64,000 bases of DNA from Shewanella mangrovisoli. GTDB taxonomy: Bacteria > Pseudomonadota > Gammaproteobacteria > Enterobacterales > Shewanellaceae. The notes under the pieces were generated by a model. The model searched no databases. It was not told the DNA's origin and was given only the letters and a program-made list of their open reading frames with translations. Positions 18,970 to 29,586 of the stretch are shown piece after piece. A program made the position numbers and the translations under genes. Each line of letters starts with the position of its first letter. Position 1 is the first letter of the stretch. Location of the stretch: positions 1,550,001 to 1,614,000 of the forward strand of contig NZ_CP080412.1 of assembly GCF_019457635.1 (NCBI RefSeq), in the 5' to 3' direction.

Positions 18970-18980
18970 AGGACGCATAA

Positions 18981-20357
18981 GTGAAGATTAAACGTTTTTT
19001 TGCCAAAGACATGCGTGCTGCACTGGCCCAAGTGAAGGACACGCTCGGCTCCGATGCCGTGATTATGTCGAATAAAAAAGTAAATGGCGGCATTGAGATT
19101 GTGGCCGCCGTTGACTATGACGAGCCCAAAGCGAAGGCGCCTGCAGCTGCACCGACTTTTATGGATGTGAGTGATGATTTAGTGTCGCTCGGTGCTAAAG
19201 CGCCGATTCGTGCTGAGACTAAGCTTAAACCCTCGGCGCCAGCGGACTCTCTCCAAGCCTTGCTCGAGAAGCAACAAAGCCGTTTAAACCAACAACTCAC
19301 TCATCAACAGCAAGACGCGGAATTGCCTGCGTGGGCACAAGCACTACAGGCACCCGCGGCGCCAAAAGCTGAGCGCCGTGATATGGGAAATGCCTTCGAT
19401 AAGAAGCCGCAGGTATCACAGAAACAAAATGCGGATCTCGAAGCGATGCGTGATGAGTTAGCATCTTTACGCAATTTGCTCACTCATCAAGTGTCTGCGT
19501 TGATGACTGAACACAAAAAACGTATTGACCCTGTGGGTGCCATGCTGGAGTCAAAGTTACTGGAGGCTGAGTTTTCGCCTGCGGTCGCGAACAAGCTAGC
19601 GGCGCTTAGTCAACACTATACCCCAGCAGAATTAGTTCGTGCCTTGCCACAAAGTCTAGCGAATATGCTTGATAATCAAGGTGATGATATCGTTAAGCAA
19701 GGTGGTGTTGTGGCATTGGTTGGCCCAACGGGTGTGGGGAAGACCACTTCCTTAGCCAAATTAGCGGCTCGCTTCGCCGCCCATCATGGCGCAGACCAAG
19801 TCGCTTTGATTACTACAGATCATTATCGTATTGGCGCCTATGAGCAATTGGCCACCTATGGCAAAATTATGGGCTGTCCCGTTAAGCAAGCCCATGACCT
19901 TGCTGAGCTAGAGCAAATTCTGTATCAGTTCAGAAATCGCAAGCTAGTATTGATAGATACTGCGGGGATGGGCCAACGAGATATGCGGCTTTACCAGCAA
20001 CTTGATAATTTAACTGCAAATAGCAGAATACCTATCCGCAGTTATCTGGTACTGTCTGCCACAGGGCAGCGCCGTGTGCTACAAGATGCTGTAAATCACT
20101 TTAAACGCATTCCCTTATCTGGTGTTGTACTCACCAAACTCGATGAATCCGTGTCGTTAGCGGGCGCATTAAGTGTGTTGATCCAAAGTGGGTTGCCATT
20201 AAGTTATGTTACGGATGGGCAGCGAGTGCCCGAAGATATGAAAGTTGCCGATACTTTATTGCTTGCAGAGCAAGCGTTAGCGGCCTTAGAAAACACTGAA
20301 CAACAATCGTTACCAGACACAGCGTGGTCAGATAATATGACCTGTGCATTTGAGTAG
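18981..20357 (+). CDS. flhF: FlhF, SRP-type GTPase for polar flagellar placement
   Basis: A 458-residue protein. It has an N-terminal basic B region, a Pro/Ala/Gln-rich linker, then an NG GTPase domain with P-loop GPTGVGKTT (248-256), DTAG as G3 and TKLDE as G4. FlhF marks the cell pole and recruits early flagellar parts such as FliF. The start is a GTG at 18981 after AGAGGA. Coupling to flhG just downstream matches the paired GTPase/ATPase system of single-polar-flagellum bacteria. Confidence 0.95.
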   Translation: MKIKRFFAKDMRAALAQVKDTLGSDAVIMSNKKVNGGIEIVAAVDYDEPKAKAPAAAPTFMDVSDDLVSLGAKAPIRAETKLKPSAPADSLQALLEKQQSRLNQQLTHQQQDAELPAWAQALQAPAAPKAERRDMGNAFDKKPQVSQKQNADLEAMRDELASLRNLLTHQVSALMTEHKKRIDPVGAMLESKLLEAEFSPAVANKLAALSQHYTPAELVRALPQSLANMLDNQGDDIVKQGGVVALVGPTGVGKTTSLAKLAARFAAHHGADQVALITTDHYRIGAYEQLATYGKIMGCPVKQAHDLAELEQILYQFRNRKLVLIDTAGMGQRDMRLYQQLDNLTANSRIPIRSYLVLSATGQRRVLQDAVNHFKRIPLSGVVLTKLDESVSLAGALSVLIQSGLPLSYVTDGQRVPEDMKVADTLLLAEQALAALENTEQQSLPDTAWSDNMTCAFE

Positions 20358-20361
20358 AGTT

Positions 20362-21243
20362 ATGACCCTGGATCAAGCAAGTGGTTTACGTATGATGAAT
20401 CAACCCTATAACGAAAAAGTGAAAGTAATCGCGGTTACGGGTGGTAAAGGTGGCGTGGGTAAAACCAGCGTATCCATCAATACCGCAGTAGCATTAGCCG
20501 AAAAGGGCAAGCGTGTCTTAGTGCTTGATGCCGACCTTGGCTTAGCAAACGTCGATGTCATGTTAGGGATCCGTGCCGAGCGTAACCTTTCCCATGTACT
20601 CTCTGGCGATGCTGAGCTGGATGATATTATCGTCCGCGGTCCTAAAGGCATAGGCATTGTCCCTGCGACCTCTGGTACCCAAGGCATGGTCGAATTGAGT
20701 CCTGCGCAACACGCGGGTTTAATTCGAGCTTTCAGCGAGATGCGTACTCAGTTTGATATCCTCATCGTGGATACCGCCGCGGGGATTTCAGATATGGTGC
20801 TCAGTTTTTCCCGTGCGTCACAGGATGTGCTAGTTGTTGTCTGTGACGAGCCAACCTCAATCACTGACGCCTATGCGTTAATCAAAATTCTCAGCCGTGA
20901 ACACGGCGTTTTCCGTTTTAAAATTGTTGCGAATATGGTGCGCAGTTTACGCGAAGGTATGGAATTGTTTGCTAAACTCAGTAAAGTGACCGACCGATTC
21001 TTGGACGTGGCACTCGAGCTGGTTGCGACCATTCCGTTTGATGAAAACCTTCGCAAATCAGTGCGTAAACAAAAGTTAGTGGTTGAGGCTTATCCTAAGT
21101 CTCCAGCGGCTATCGCGTACCATGGCCTAGCGAATAAGATCATGAGCTGGCCGGTACCACAGCAACCTGGTGGGCATTTGGAATTTTTCGTTGAGCGCTT
21201 GGTTCAGCGACCAGATTTTCAAGAGGAAAAAACGAGTGAATAA
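20362..21243 (+). CDS. flhG: FlhG (FleN), MinD-like ATPase limiting flagellar number
   Basis: A 293-residue ParA/MinD ATPase with deviant Walker A GGKGGVGKTS (27-36) and Walker A'-type VLDADLGLANVDVM. The short N-terminal motif DQASGLR (residues 4-10) matches the DQAxxLR segment that stimulates the FlhF GTPase. FlhG restrains FlhF and FlrA to keep one flagellum. The ATG at 20362 is used because it places the DQA motif at the N-terminus, 4 nt after flhF. The end overlaps fliA by 8 bp. Confidence 0.94.
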   Translation: MTLDQASGLRMMNQPYNEKVKVIAVTGGKGGVGKTSVSINTAVALAEKGKRVLVLDADLGLANVDVMLGIRAERNLSHVLSGDAELDDIIVRGPKGIGIVPATSGTQGMVELSPAQHAGLIRAFSEMRTQFDILIVDTAAGISDMVLSFSRASQDVLVVVCDEPTSITDAYALIKILSREHGVFRFKIVANMVRSLREGMELFAKLSKVTDRFLDVALELVATIPFDENLRKSVRKQKLVVEAYPKSPAAIAYHGLANKIMSWPVPQQPGGHLEFFVERLVQRPDFQEEKTSE

Positions 21244-21949
21244 AGCCGCAGCGTATACTTGTTTAGACAGTAAAACGTCAATCGTTGAACAGTATGCACC
21301 GTTGGTTAAAAGAATTGCACATCACTTGCTCGCCAGATTACCTGCCTCAGTGCAGCTCGATGACTTGCTTCAAGCGGGGATGATGGGACTATTAGAAGCA
21401 TCATCCAAGTTTGATGGTGGCAAAGGTGCAAAGTTTGAAACCTTCGCCGGCATACGGATCCGTGGCGCCATGTTGGATGAGATCCGTCGTGGTGACTGGG
21501 TTCCCCGTTCTGTCCATCGTAATAATCGTCGAGTTGCTCAAGCCATTGATGAGTTAGAGCAAGTGTTGGGTCGTGATGCGCGCGACACAGAAATTGCAGA
21601 AAAACTTGATATGACGCTCGATGAGTACCATCATATTCTTAACGATGTTTCTGTTGGTAAAATCATAGGGATAGAGGACTTAGGCGTATCGCAGGATATA
21701 CTCACTCCGAGCGATAATGTGAGCGATGGAACATTTGAAGCATTAGCAGAAACCCAGTTTCATTCAGCACTCGTTGAGGCGATAAAATTATTGCCCGAAA
21801 GAGATGCGCTAGTGCTATCGTTATACTACGATGAAGCATTGAATTTAAAAGAAATTGGCGCCATTCTTGAGGTAAGCGAATCGCGAGTTAGCCAGATATT
21901 AAGTCAGGCAATGTTGCGACTCAAAGGCAAACTCAAGCATTGGACATAA
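21236..21949 (+). CDS. fliA: FliA, sigma-28 flagellar sigma factor
   Basis: A 237-residue sigma-70-family factor with region 2 (APLVKRIAHHLLARLPASVQ, then DDLLQAGMMGLLEA), region 3 and region 4 (LNLKEIGAILEVSESRVSQI). It drives late genes such as flagellin and chemotaxis components and is held by FlgM. The start is a GTG at 21236, 8 nt after AGAGGA, overlapping the flhG stop region by 8 bp. A longer reading would run back into flhG and add non-sigma sequence. Confidence 0.95.
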   Translation: MNKAAAYTCLDSKTSIVEQYAPLVKRIAHHLLARLPASVQLDDLLQAGMMGLLEASSKFDGGKGAKFETFAGIRIRGAMLDEIRRGDWVPRSVHRNNRRVAQAIDELEQVLGRDARDTEIAEKLDMTLDEYHHILNDVSVGKIIGIEDLGVSQDILTPSDNVSDGTFEALAETQFHSALVEAIKLLPERDALVLSLYYDEALNLKEIGAILEVSESRVSQILSQAMLRLKGKLKHWT

Positions 21950-21996
21950 GTATAATTATTGATTGAGCACAGAATGTCGGCTCACCGGAGGAAACC

Positions 21997-22380
21997 TTGG
22001 ACAAGAATATGAAGATTCTCATCGTTGATGACTTTTCGACAATGAGACGTATCATCAAGAACTTGTTGCGAGACTTGGGCTTTAATAATACCCAAGAAGC
22101 AGACGACGGCTCAACCGCGCTGCCCATGCTGCAAAAGGGCGACTTTGATTTTGTCGTCACAGATTGGAACATGCCTGGTATGCAAGGGATTGACTTGCTG
22201 AAGGCCATCCGTGCTGATGATTCTCTAAAGCATTTACCCGTATTAATGGTTACCGCAGAAGCAAAACGTGAACAAATCATCGCTGCCGCACAAGCTGGCG
22301 TGAATGGTTATGTGGTTAAACCTTTTACCGCAGCAACACTTAAAGAGAAGTTAGATAAAATATTCGAACGACTCGCTTAA
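21997..22380 (+). CDS. cheY: CheY, chemotaxis response regulator
   Basis: A 127-residue single-domain receiver with acidic pair D11-D12, phospho-acceptor D56 in VVTDWNMPG, the conserved Thr in VTAEAK, and the lysine in VVKPF. CheY-P binds the FliM N-terminus to change motor rotation. The start is taken as TTG at 21997 because GGAGG at 21987-21991 is ideally spaced; the in-frame ATG at 22009 would be too far. cheZ follows after 13 nt. Confidence 0.95.
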   Translation: MDKNMKILIVDDFSTMRRIIKNLLRDLGFNNTQEADDGSTALPMLQKGDFDFVVTDWNMPGMQGIDLLKAIRADDSLKHLPVLMVTAEAKREQIIAAAQAGVNGYVVKPFTAATLKEKLDKIFERLA

Positions 22381-22393
22381 GCAAGGATGAGCT

Positions 22394-23131
22394 ATGAAGT
22401 CACAAACATCAGGGCTCATTACGCTTGAGAAGGCTCAGCGTTTAGTTGAACTATTAAGCGCGAATGATCAAACTCAAGCAGATGATTTATTTAGGGAACT
22501 CGCGGCTCCACTCCAAAGGGAGCTCTTTGATGAAGTTGGTAAACTAACCAGACAGCTTCACAGCGCATTGATGGATTTCCAAGTCGATAATCGTCTGGTT
22601 GAACTAGCTAATACAGAAATCCCCGACGCTAAGGAAAGGTTAAGTTATGTCATTGACATGACTGAGCAGGCAGCGAATAAAACCATGGATGCGGTGGAGG
22701 AGTGCTTGCCATTAGCCAATGCATTAACTGCGAATATCCAGCAGGTGATGCCATCTTGGGACAAATTAATGCGTCGTGAAATCGCCTTGAGCGATTTTAA
22801 AGCGCTTTGCCACAATGTGCAGCATTTGATGTCACGTAGCGAATTGGATTCCAATCGCTTACGCGAATTGCTCAACCAGATTTTGATGGCGCAGGATTTT
22901 CAGGACCTGACTGGACAAATGATCCGTCGGGTGATCGATCTAGTGATGGAAGTTGAAAGTAATCTGGTGTCTATGCTGACAGTATTTGGTGAGCAACCCG
23001 TGATTGAGAGTCAGATTACTCAGAAAAATAATATTGAAGCTGAAGGACCGATAATGAATGCCGAGCTTCGTCAAGACGTCGTTACTGGTCAAGATGAAGT
23101 CGATGATCTGCTATCGAGTCTGGGTTTCTAA
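22394..23131 (+). CDS. cheZ: CheZ, CheY-P phosphatase
   Basis: A 245-residue helical protein with the active-site helix AQDFQDLTGQMIRRV (conserved Asp and Gln that attack CheY-P), and a C-terminal CheY-binding peptide QDEVDDLLSSLGF as the last residues. It ends the chemotactic signal. The C-terminal peptide resembles the FliM N-terminus and the repeats in the CheA linker. cheA starts 15 nt downstream. Confidence 0.95.
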   Translation: MKSQTSGLITLEKAQRLVELLSANDQTQADDLFRELAAPLQRELFDEVGKLTRQLHSALMDFQVDNRLVELANTEIPDAKERLSYVIDMTEQAANKTMDAVEECLPLANALTANIQQVMPSWDKLMRREIALSDFKALCHNVQHLMSRSELDSNRLRELLNQILMAQDFQDLTGQMIRRVIDLVMEVESNLVSMLTVFGEQPVIESQITQKNNIEAEGPIMNAELRQDVVTGQDEVDDLLSSLGF

Positions 23132-23146
23132 CTGGGAGTCAATTTG

Positions 23147-25411
23147 ATGGCCTTTGATGTAGATGAAGAGATACTCCAGGACTTTTTGATTGAAGCGGGC
23201 GAAATCCTTGAGTTGCTGCAAGAGCAGCTGGTCGCGCTTGAAAACAATCCTGATGATACTAACTTGCTAAATGCCATTTTCAGGGGGTTTCATACTGTAA
23301 AGGGCGGTGCGGGTTTCCTTAGTCTCACTCCCATGGTGGATGTTTGTCACGAAGCAGAAAACACCTTCGATTTATTACGCACAGGCAAGCGTAGTGTATC
23401 CGCCGAGTTAATGGACATCATTCTTCAGGCTGTCGATGCGATTAACACTATGTTTGCTCAAACCCAACAAGGCGAGCAACAAGACCCAGCAGATCCTGCA
23501 TTATTGGCTAAATTGAAAATGCTCAGCTCCGGTGAACCGCTTCCTTCCGAATCCGGTCAAAGTAGTGCCGAAGTCGAACCATTGCCAGAACCCGAACCCG
23601 AACCTGTTATAGAAACAGTGGTTGAAGTCGCCGCCGTTGAAATGCCAGTCGATAAATCAGAGCTTTCAGATTCCAGTATCGATGAAATCGATGAAGCAGA
23701 GTTTGAAGCCTTACTCGATGCGTTGCACGGCGCCGGAAAAGGTCCTGGCGTCTCTGCGCCTCAAGCTGATGCTGCACCTGCTGTGCAAAATGTCAGTAAG
23801 CCTCAAGCGACATCCGCAAGCGCTAGCGATGATATTACCGATGATGAGTTTGAAGCTCTGCTCGATGAGCTGCACGGTTCTGGCAAGTTTAAAGGTAAAG
23901 TGGAAGAAGCTGCTAAGCCAAAAGCAGAAACTGTTGTTGCTGCACCAACGCCTACCGCTCCCGCTGTTGATTCGGACGAAATCACCGAAGATGAGTTCGA
24001 GCGTCTCCTCGATGAGTTACACGGTAAAGGCGGTGCTCCTGCAAAAGTGACAGCGAAAGCCGAGCCAGTGAAAGCACCTCCAAGTGCCGCTGCGCCTTCA
24101 ACGCCTACCGCTCCCAAGGCCAGTGTTGCTGCACCAGCAACACCTCCAGCGGTAAAAGCCAAAACTGATGTTGCGGTTGCTGAAAAAGCCCCTGCTAAAG
24201 CGGCCGCTGCAGCGTCTGCCAACGTACCTCAGGGCGAGACGACCGTTCGCGTCGATACCGCCAGACTCGACCAAATCATGAACATGGTCGGCGAGTTAGT
24301 GTTAGTGCGTAACCGCTTATTGAGTTTAGGCATTAGTCGTGATGACGAGGAAATGTCTAAGGCGCTGGCGAATTTAGATTTAGTGACAGCGGATTTGCAG
24401 GGCGCGGTGATGAAAACCCGCATGCAACCCATCAAGAAAGTCTTTGGTCGCTTCCCTCGGGTTGTACGCGACTTAGCCCGTACCCTGAATAAAGAAATCG
24501 ATTTAGTCCTCGTGGGCGAAGAGACCGATCTAGATAAAAACTTAGTTGAGGCGCTTGCTGACCCGTTAGTGCACTTAGTGCGTAACTCGGTAGATCATGG
24601 CATTGAAATGCCTAATGACCGTGAGGCCAGCGGCAAACCAAGAACGGGTACCATCACACTGTCTGCAAGCCAAGAGGGTGATCATATCCTGCTGAAAATC
24701 GAAGACGATGGCGCAGGTATGGATCCTGAAAAGTTAAAGCAAATTGCCATCAAGCGTGGGGTACTCGATGAGGATACCGCGGCGCGGATGACTGACAGTG
24801 AAGCTTATAACCTGATTTTTGCGCCTGGCTTCTCGACTAAAGTGGAGATTTCAGATATTTCCGGCCGTGGTGTGGGAATGGACGTGGTGAAAACCCGTAT
24901 TACCCAACTTAACGGAACCGTGCATATCGACTCGATGAAAGGCAAGGGCACCATACTTGAGATTAAAGTGCCGCTGACCTTGGCGATTATGCCTACCTTA
25001 ATGGTGGACGTTGCCAAGCAAGTGTTTGCGTTGCCTTTATCCAGCGTGAATGAGATTTTCCATCTCGATCTCACCAAGACCAATATTGTCGATGGACAAC
25101 TGACTGTGATTGTCCGCAACAAGGCCGTACCGCTTTTCTATCTGGAGCAGTGGTTACATCGCAATCGAACCAGCTTTAAACATGGTGATAAGAAACACGG
25201 CCATGTGGTGATTGTACAGTTGGGCATGATGCAAATTGGTTTTGTTGTCGATGCTTTAATTGGACAAGAAGAAGTGGTGATTAAACCCTTGGGAGCATTG
25301 TTGCATGGCACGCCGGGTATGGCGGGGGCGACAATCACATCCGACGGTGGCATCGCCTTAATCTTGGATGTCCCTGGATTATTAAAGCATTATGCGAAGA
25401 ATAAAAGTTAG
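23147..25411 (+). CDS. cheA: CheA, chemotaxis histidine kinase with a triple acidic repeat in its linker
   Basis: A 754-residue kinase. The P1 Hpt domain carries the phospho-His in FRGFHTVKGGAGF (H49). Residues about 110-365 are low-complexity Pro/Ala/Glu sequence with three near-identical segments around 181-198, 228-245 and 277-294, core DDEFEALLDELHG. Then come P3 dimerisation, the P4 ATPase (VRNSVDHGIE N-box, DDGAGMD) and the P5 CheW-like domain. No clear P2 CheY-binding fold is seen; the repeats occupy its place. ATG 23147 is used, with TTG 23144 possible. In Vibrio the equivalent linker (LID) binds ParC and ParP, and both partners are encoded just downstream. Confidence 0.95.
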   Translation: MAFDVDEEILQDFLIEAGEILELLQEQLVALENNPDDTNLLNAIFRGFHTVKGGAGFLSLTPMVDVCHEAENTFDLLRTGKRSVSAELMDIILQAVDAINTMFAQTQQGEQQDPADPALLAKLKMLSSGEPLPSESGQSSAEVEPLPEPEPEPVIETVVEVAAVEMPVDKSELSDSSIDEIDEAEFEALLDALHGAGKGPGVSAPQADAAPAVQNVSKPQATSASASDDITDDEFEALLDELHGSGKFKGKVEEAAKPKAETVVAAPTPTAPAVDSDEITEDEFERLLDELHGKGGAPAKVTAKAEPVKAPPSAAAPSTPTAPKASVAAPATPPAVKAKTDVAVAEKAPAKAAAAASANVPQGETTVRVDTARLDQIMNMVGELVLVRNRLLSLGISRDDEEMSKALANLDLVTADLQGAVMKTRMQPIKKVFGRFPRVVRDLARTLNKEIDLVLVGEETDLDKNLVEALADPLVHLVRNSVDHGIEMPNDREASGKPRTGTITLSASQEGDHILLKIEDDGAGMDPEKLKQIAIKRGVLDEDTAARMTDSEAYNLIFAPGFSTKVEISDISGRGVGMDVVKTRITQLNGTVHIDSMKGKGTILEIKVPLTLAIMPTLMVDVAKQVFALPLSSVNEIFHLDLTKTNIVDGQLTVIVRNKAVPLFYLEQWLHRNRTSFKHGDKKHGHVVIVQLGMMQIGFVVDALIGQEEVVIKPLGALLHGTPGMAGATITSDGGIALILDVPGLLKHYAKNKS
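23686..24030 (+). repeat. Three diverged copies of an acidic coding motif in the cheA linker
   Basis: Copies at about 23686-23735, 23828-23886 and 23975-24030, spaced near 145 bp, encode EAEFEALLDALHG, DDEFEALLDELHG and EDEFERLLDELHG. They are separated by Pro/Ala-rich spacers. Codons differ between copies while the peptide is kept, suggesting selection on the protein motif rather than a recent DNA duplication. Confidence 0.85.
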
Positions 25412-27083
<1,672 letters not shown>

Positions 27084-27147
27084 TGCTTGTCGTTGCTCAA
27101 ACGGGCGTGATGAATAGCCGAGAATCAATATTAAAGAGGTCAGTTCT

Positions 27148-27939
27148 TTGAAAGTCTGGACCATTGCGAATCAAAAAGGTGGGGTTGGAAAAACCACTTC
27201 AGTAGCCAGTTTGGCGGGTGCGCTCGCTAAACGGGGTAAGCGTGTACTGATGATTGACACCGATCCCCACGCATCGCTTGGTTATTACCTTGGCATTGAC
27301 TCCGAAGAGGTTCCCGGTTCGCTATTTGACGTGTTTGTGGCGCATAAGAGTTTGACGACTGATTTAGTGAAATCCCACATAGTACCCACCTTAGTCGATG
27401 GCTTAGATTTACTGCCTGCTACGATGGCGTTAGCCACGTTAGACCGAGCGCTAGGACATCAAGAGGGTATGGGGTTGGTGCTGCGTAATTTATTGGCTCT
27501 GGTTGCCGATGATTACGATGTGGCGATTGTGGACTGTCCTCCCGTGTTAGGGGTGTTGATGGTAAACGCGCTGGCGGCCAGTCAACACATAGTGATCCCT
27601 GTGCAAACCGAATTTCTAGCCATCAAAGGGCTCGAACGTATGGTAAAAACCATGGAAATCATGGGGCGGTCAAAGAAAACCCGTTATAGCTATACCGTCG
27701 TACCCACTATGTACGATAAACGTACTAAGGCATCACCTGCAGCCTTGCAGGTGCTGAGTGAACAATATGGCGACAGCCTTTGGCGAGATGTTATCCCCGT
27801 AGATACTAAGTTTAGAGACGCCAGTTTGGCACATTTACCCGCTTCCCATTATGCAAGCGGCAGTCGTGGCGTGAAAGCTTACGAGCGATTATTAGATTTT
27901 CTTTTAGCTGGGGAGTTTGGCCATGTCAAAATCGGTTGA
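27148..27939 (+). CDS. parC: ParC, ParA-like ATPase that places chemotaxis arrays at the pole
   Basis: A 263-residue ParA-family ATPase with Walker A QKGGVGKTT (9-17), Walker A'-type MIDTDPHASLGYYLG and Walker B VAIVDCPPVLG. No parB follows. Instead the 3' end overlaps parP by 17 bp, and cheW comes next. This is the ParC/ParP arrangement known from Vibrio, where ParC recruits chemosensory arrays to the old pole. The start is a TTG at 27148 after AGAGG. A chromosomal Soj protein is less likely given this setting. Confidence 0.88.
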   Translation: MKVWTIANQKGGVGKTTSVASLAGALAKRGKRVLMIDTDPHASLGYYLGIDSEEVPGSLFDVFVAHKSLTTDLVKSHIVPTLVDGLDLLPATMALATLDRALGHQEGMGLVLRNLLALVADDYDVAIVDCPPVLGVLMVNALAASQHIVIPVQTEFLAIKGLERMVKTMEIMGRSKKTRYSYTVVPTMYDKRTKASPAALQVLSEQYGDSLWRDVIPVDTKFRDASLAHLPASHYASGSRGVKAYERLLDFLLAGEFGHVKIG

Positions 27940-28930
27940 TGAAACTGTTTTTGATTTTTTTGAATTATTGCTGCATGAAGAAGACTGCAAAGCTGTGGCT
28001 TCCCCGAATGCGCCTCAACATGAGGTTGCGACGCCGCTGGCTGGCAAAAAAAATGAAGCGCAATTACTCGATGACGCTATTTTAGCCGAGCACAGCCAGG
28101 CTAAAGTGCATGCGAGCGTGACTATTGCCGCCGAAGTGCAGCCACAGAAGGCAAAGTCTGCCAGCAATATGCCTCATCTTGATGAGCCTGCTCCGTTAGT
28201 TAATAAGCAGGCTTTGGAGAAACTCCTCGCGCCGGTATTAAAAACGGTGGTGATTGAGGAGAAGCCCGCGGAAGTGTTGAGCGAAGCTGTGCCTGATACT
28301 GATAAGGTAGCGGAGGAGATCCAAGAGAGTATCTCTTCAGCACTCGCAAGCGATGCTAGCCTAACACTTGAGCAGCCATCCACTGTCGTGGATGACGAGA
28401 TAAGCATTGAGACAACTCCCGAGACTCAGGTGGGGTTTGCCCCTCCAAGTATCACAAAAGACCTGCAAGAAGTACTCGATGATGAGTTTCAAGTACTATT
28501 CTTTAAGGTAGCAGGGTTAACCTTAGCCGTGCCTTTAGTGAGTCTTGGTGGGATCGTTAAGGTTGAGCGGATTAATCATATTATCGGTCGCCCATCTTGG
28601 TTTTTAGGGGTGCAAACCCACAGGGAAGAGCAGTTAAATCTGGTTGATACCTGTGCATGGGTGATGCCAGAAAAATACACGGATAAACTGGCGCAATCGG
28701 TAAATTATCAATATCTTGTACTATTAGAAGGCAGTAATTGGGGATTAGCTTGTGAGTCCCTCGTTAATGCAGTAAAAATTAATAAATCGCAAGTAAACTG
28801 GCGCAGCAAAGCGGGGAAACGTCCTTGGTTAGCTGGTGTAGTGAAAGAACAAATGTGTGGCATTTTGCACGTACAAGCCTTAGTTGAAATGCTTGATGCG
28901 GGTTTAGGCTGTCAGGACTCCATTGGTTGA
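27923..28930 (+). CDS. parP: ParP, CheW-like array integration protein
   Basis: A 335-residue protein with a long acidic, Ala/Val/Pro-rich N-terminal part (about 1-185) and a C-terminal CheW-like domain (about 190-330, from DEFQVLFFKVAGLTLAVPL through GILHVQALVEML). In Vibrio the C-terminal (AIF) domain binds the CheA linker and receptors, and the N-terminal part binds ParC. The ATG at 27923 has GGGGAG 7 nt upstream; the in-frame TTG at 27917 overlaps that site. The extreme N-terminus (VDETVFDFFELLLHEED) loosely resembles the CheA repeats. Confidence 0.85.
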   Translation: MSKSVDETVFDFFELLLHEEDCKAVASPNAPQHEVATPLAGKKNEAQLLDDAILAEHSQAKVHASVTIAAEVQPQKAKSASNMPHLDEPAPLVNKQALEKLLAPVLKTVVIEEKPAEVLSEAVPDTDKVAEEIQESISSALASDASLTLEQPSTVVDDEISIETTPETQVGFAPPSITKDLQEVLDDEFQVLFFKVAGLTLAVPLVSLGGIVKVERINHIIGRPSWFLGVQTHREEQLNLVDTCAWVMPEKYTDKLAQSVNYQYLVLLEGSNWGLACESLVNAVKINKSQVNWRSKAGKRPWLAGVVKEQMCGILHVQALVEMLDAGLGCQDSIG

Positions 28931-28937
28931 GGTAAAC

Positions 28938-29432
28938 ATGAAAGATACAAGAAATGTCGCGGCCGTGGCTGCAAGTAAAGATGATGCAGTATTGCAATGG
29001 GTTACCTTTAAGTTAGACAACGAAACTTACGGTATCAATGTGATGCAGGTGCAAGAGGTGTTGCGTTACACCGAGATTGCCCCTGTGCCTGGCGCACCCC
29101 ATTACGTATTAGGGATCATTAACCTGCGCGGCAATGTGGTGACCGTTATTGATACTCGCTCACGTTTTGGCCTGCAATCGGCGGAAGTGGATGATTCGAC
29201 TCGTATCGTGATTATCGAAGCTGAAAAACAAGTTATCGGTATTTTGGTGGATAGTGTGGCCGAAGTGGTTTATTTGCGCCGTTCTGAAATTGATAATGCG
29301 CCGAATGTCGGTACAGAAGAAAGCGCCAAGTTTATCCAAGGCGTGAGCAATCGCGATAACGAGCTACTGATCCTTGTCGACTTAGACAAGTTATTATCCG
29401 ATGAAGAATGGGCTGAGTTAAATCAGCTCTAA
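28938..29432 (+). CDS. cheW: CheW, chemotaxis coupling protein
   Basis: A 164-residue CheW with the expected core (VLQWVTFKLDNETYGINVMQVQEVLRY split by the usual loop, then YVLGIINLRGNVVTVIDTR, and NELLILVDLDKLL). It links receptors to CheA P5 in the array. GAGG sits 5 nt before the ATG at 28938; a TTG at 28923 in the parP end is in frame but lacks a site. It is the last gene of the chemotaxis run, followed by a strong hairpin. Confidence 0.95.
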   Translation: MKDTRNVAAVAASKDDAVLQWVTFKLDNETYGINVMQVQEVLRYTEIAPVPGAPHYVLGIINLRGNVVTVIDTRSRFGLQSAEVDDSTRIVIIEAEKQVIGILVDSVAEVVYLRRSEIDNAPNVGTEESAKFIQGVSNRDNELLILVDLDKLLSDEEWAELNQL

Positions 29433-29445
29433 GCTTCCATGATGA

Positions 29446-29471
29446 GACGACAGATGAGTTAATCTGTCGTC
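29446..29471 (+). terminator. Hairpin after cheW
   Basis: GACGACAGAT and ATCTGTCGTC form a perfect 10-bp stem with a 6-nt loop, 14 nt after the cheW stop. The following T-run is weak (CCTTGCTTTCC), so it is a likely but not textbook terminator closing the flhA-to-cheW stretch. Confidence 0.65.
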
Positions 29472-29586
29472 CTTGCTTTCCACGATACAAACGGTTCATT
29501 TCGCCATTGTTTAATCTTTCCGATTGCCGTTTGGTGAGCCTGTTGTATTGTTGATTTCAGTTTATTGTGATGCGTAAGGATGATTA

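Noticed and set aside
23803..24222. Long leftward Ala/Ser-rich frame opposite cheA
   Set aside because: Shadow of the Pro/Ala-rich cheA linker; the sense strand clearly encodes CheA.
27148..28930. ParA plus partner as a chromosome or plasmid partition system
   Set aside because: No ParB or parS-like sites; the partner carries a CheW-like domain and both sit in a chemotaxis operon, so ParC/ParP fits better.
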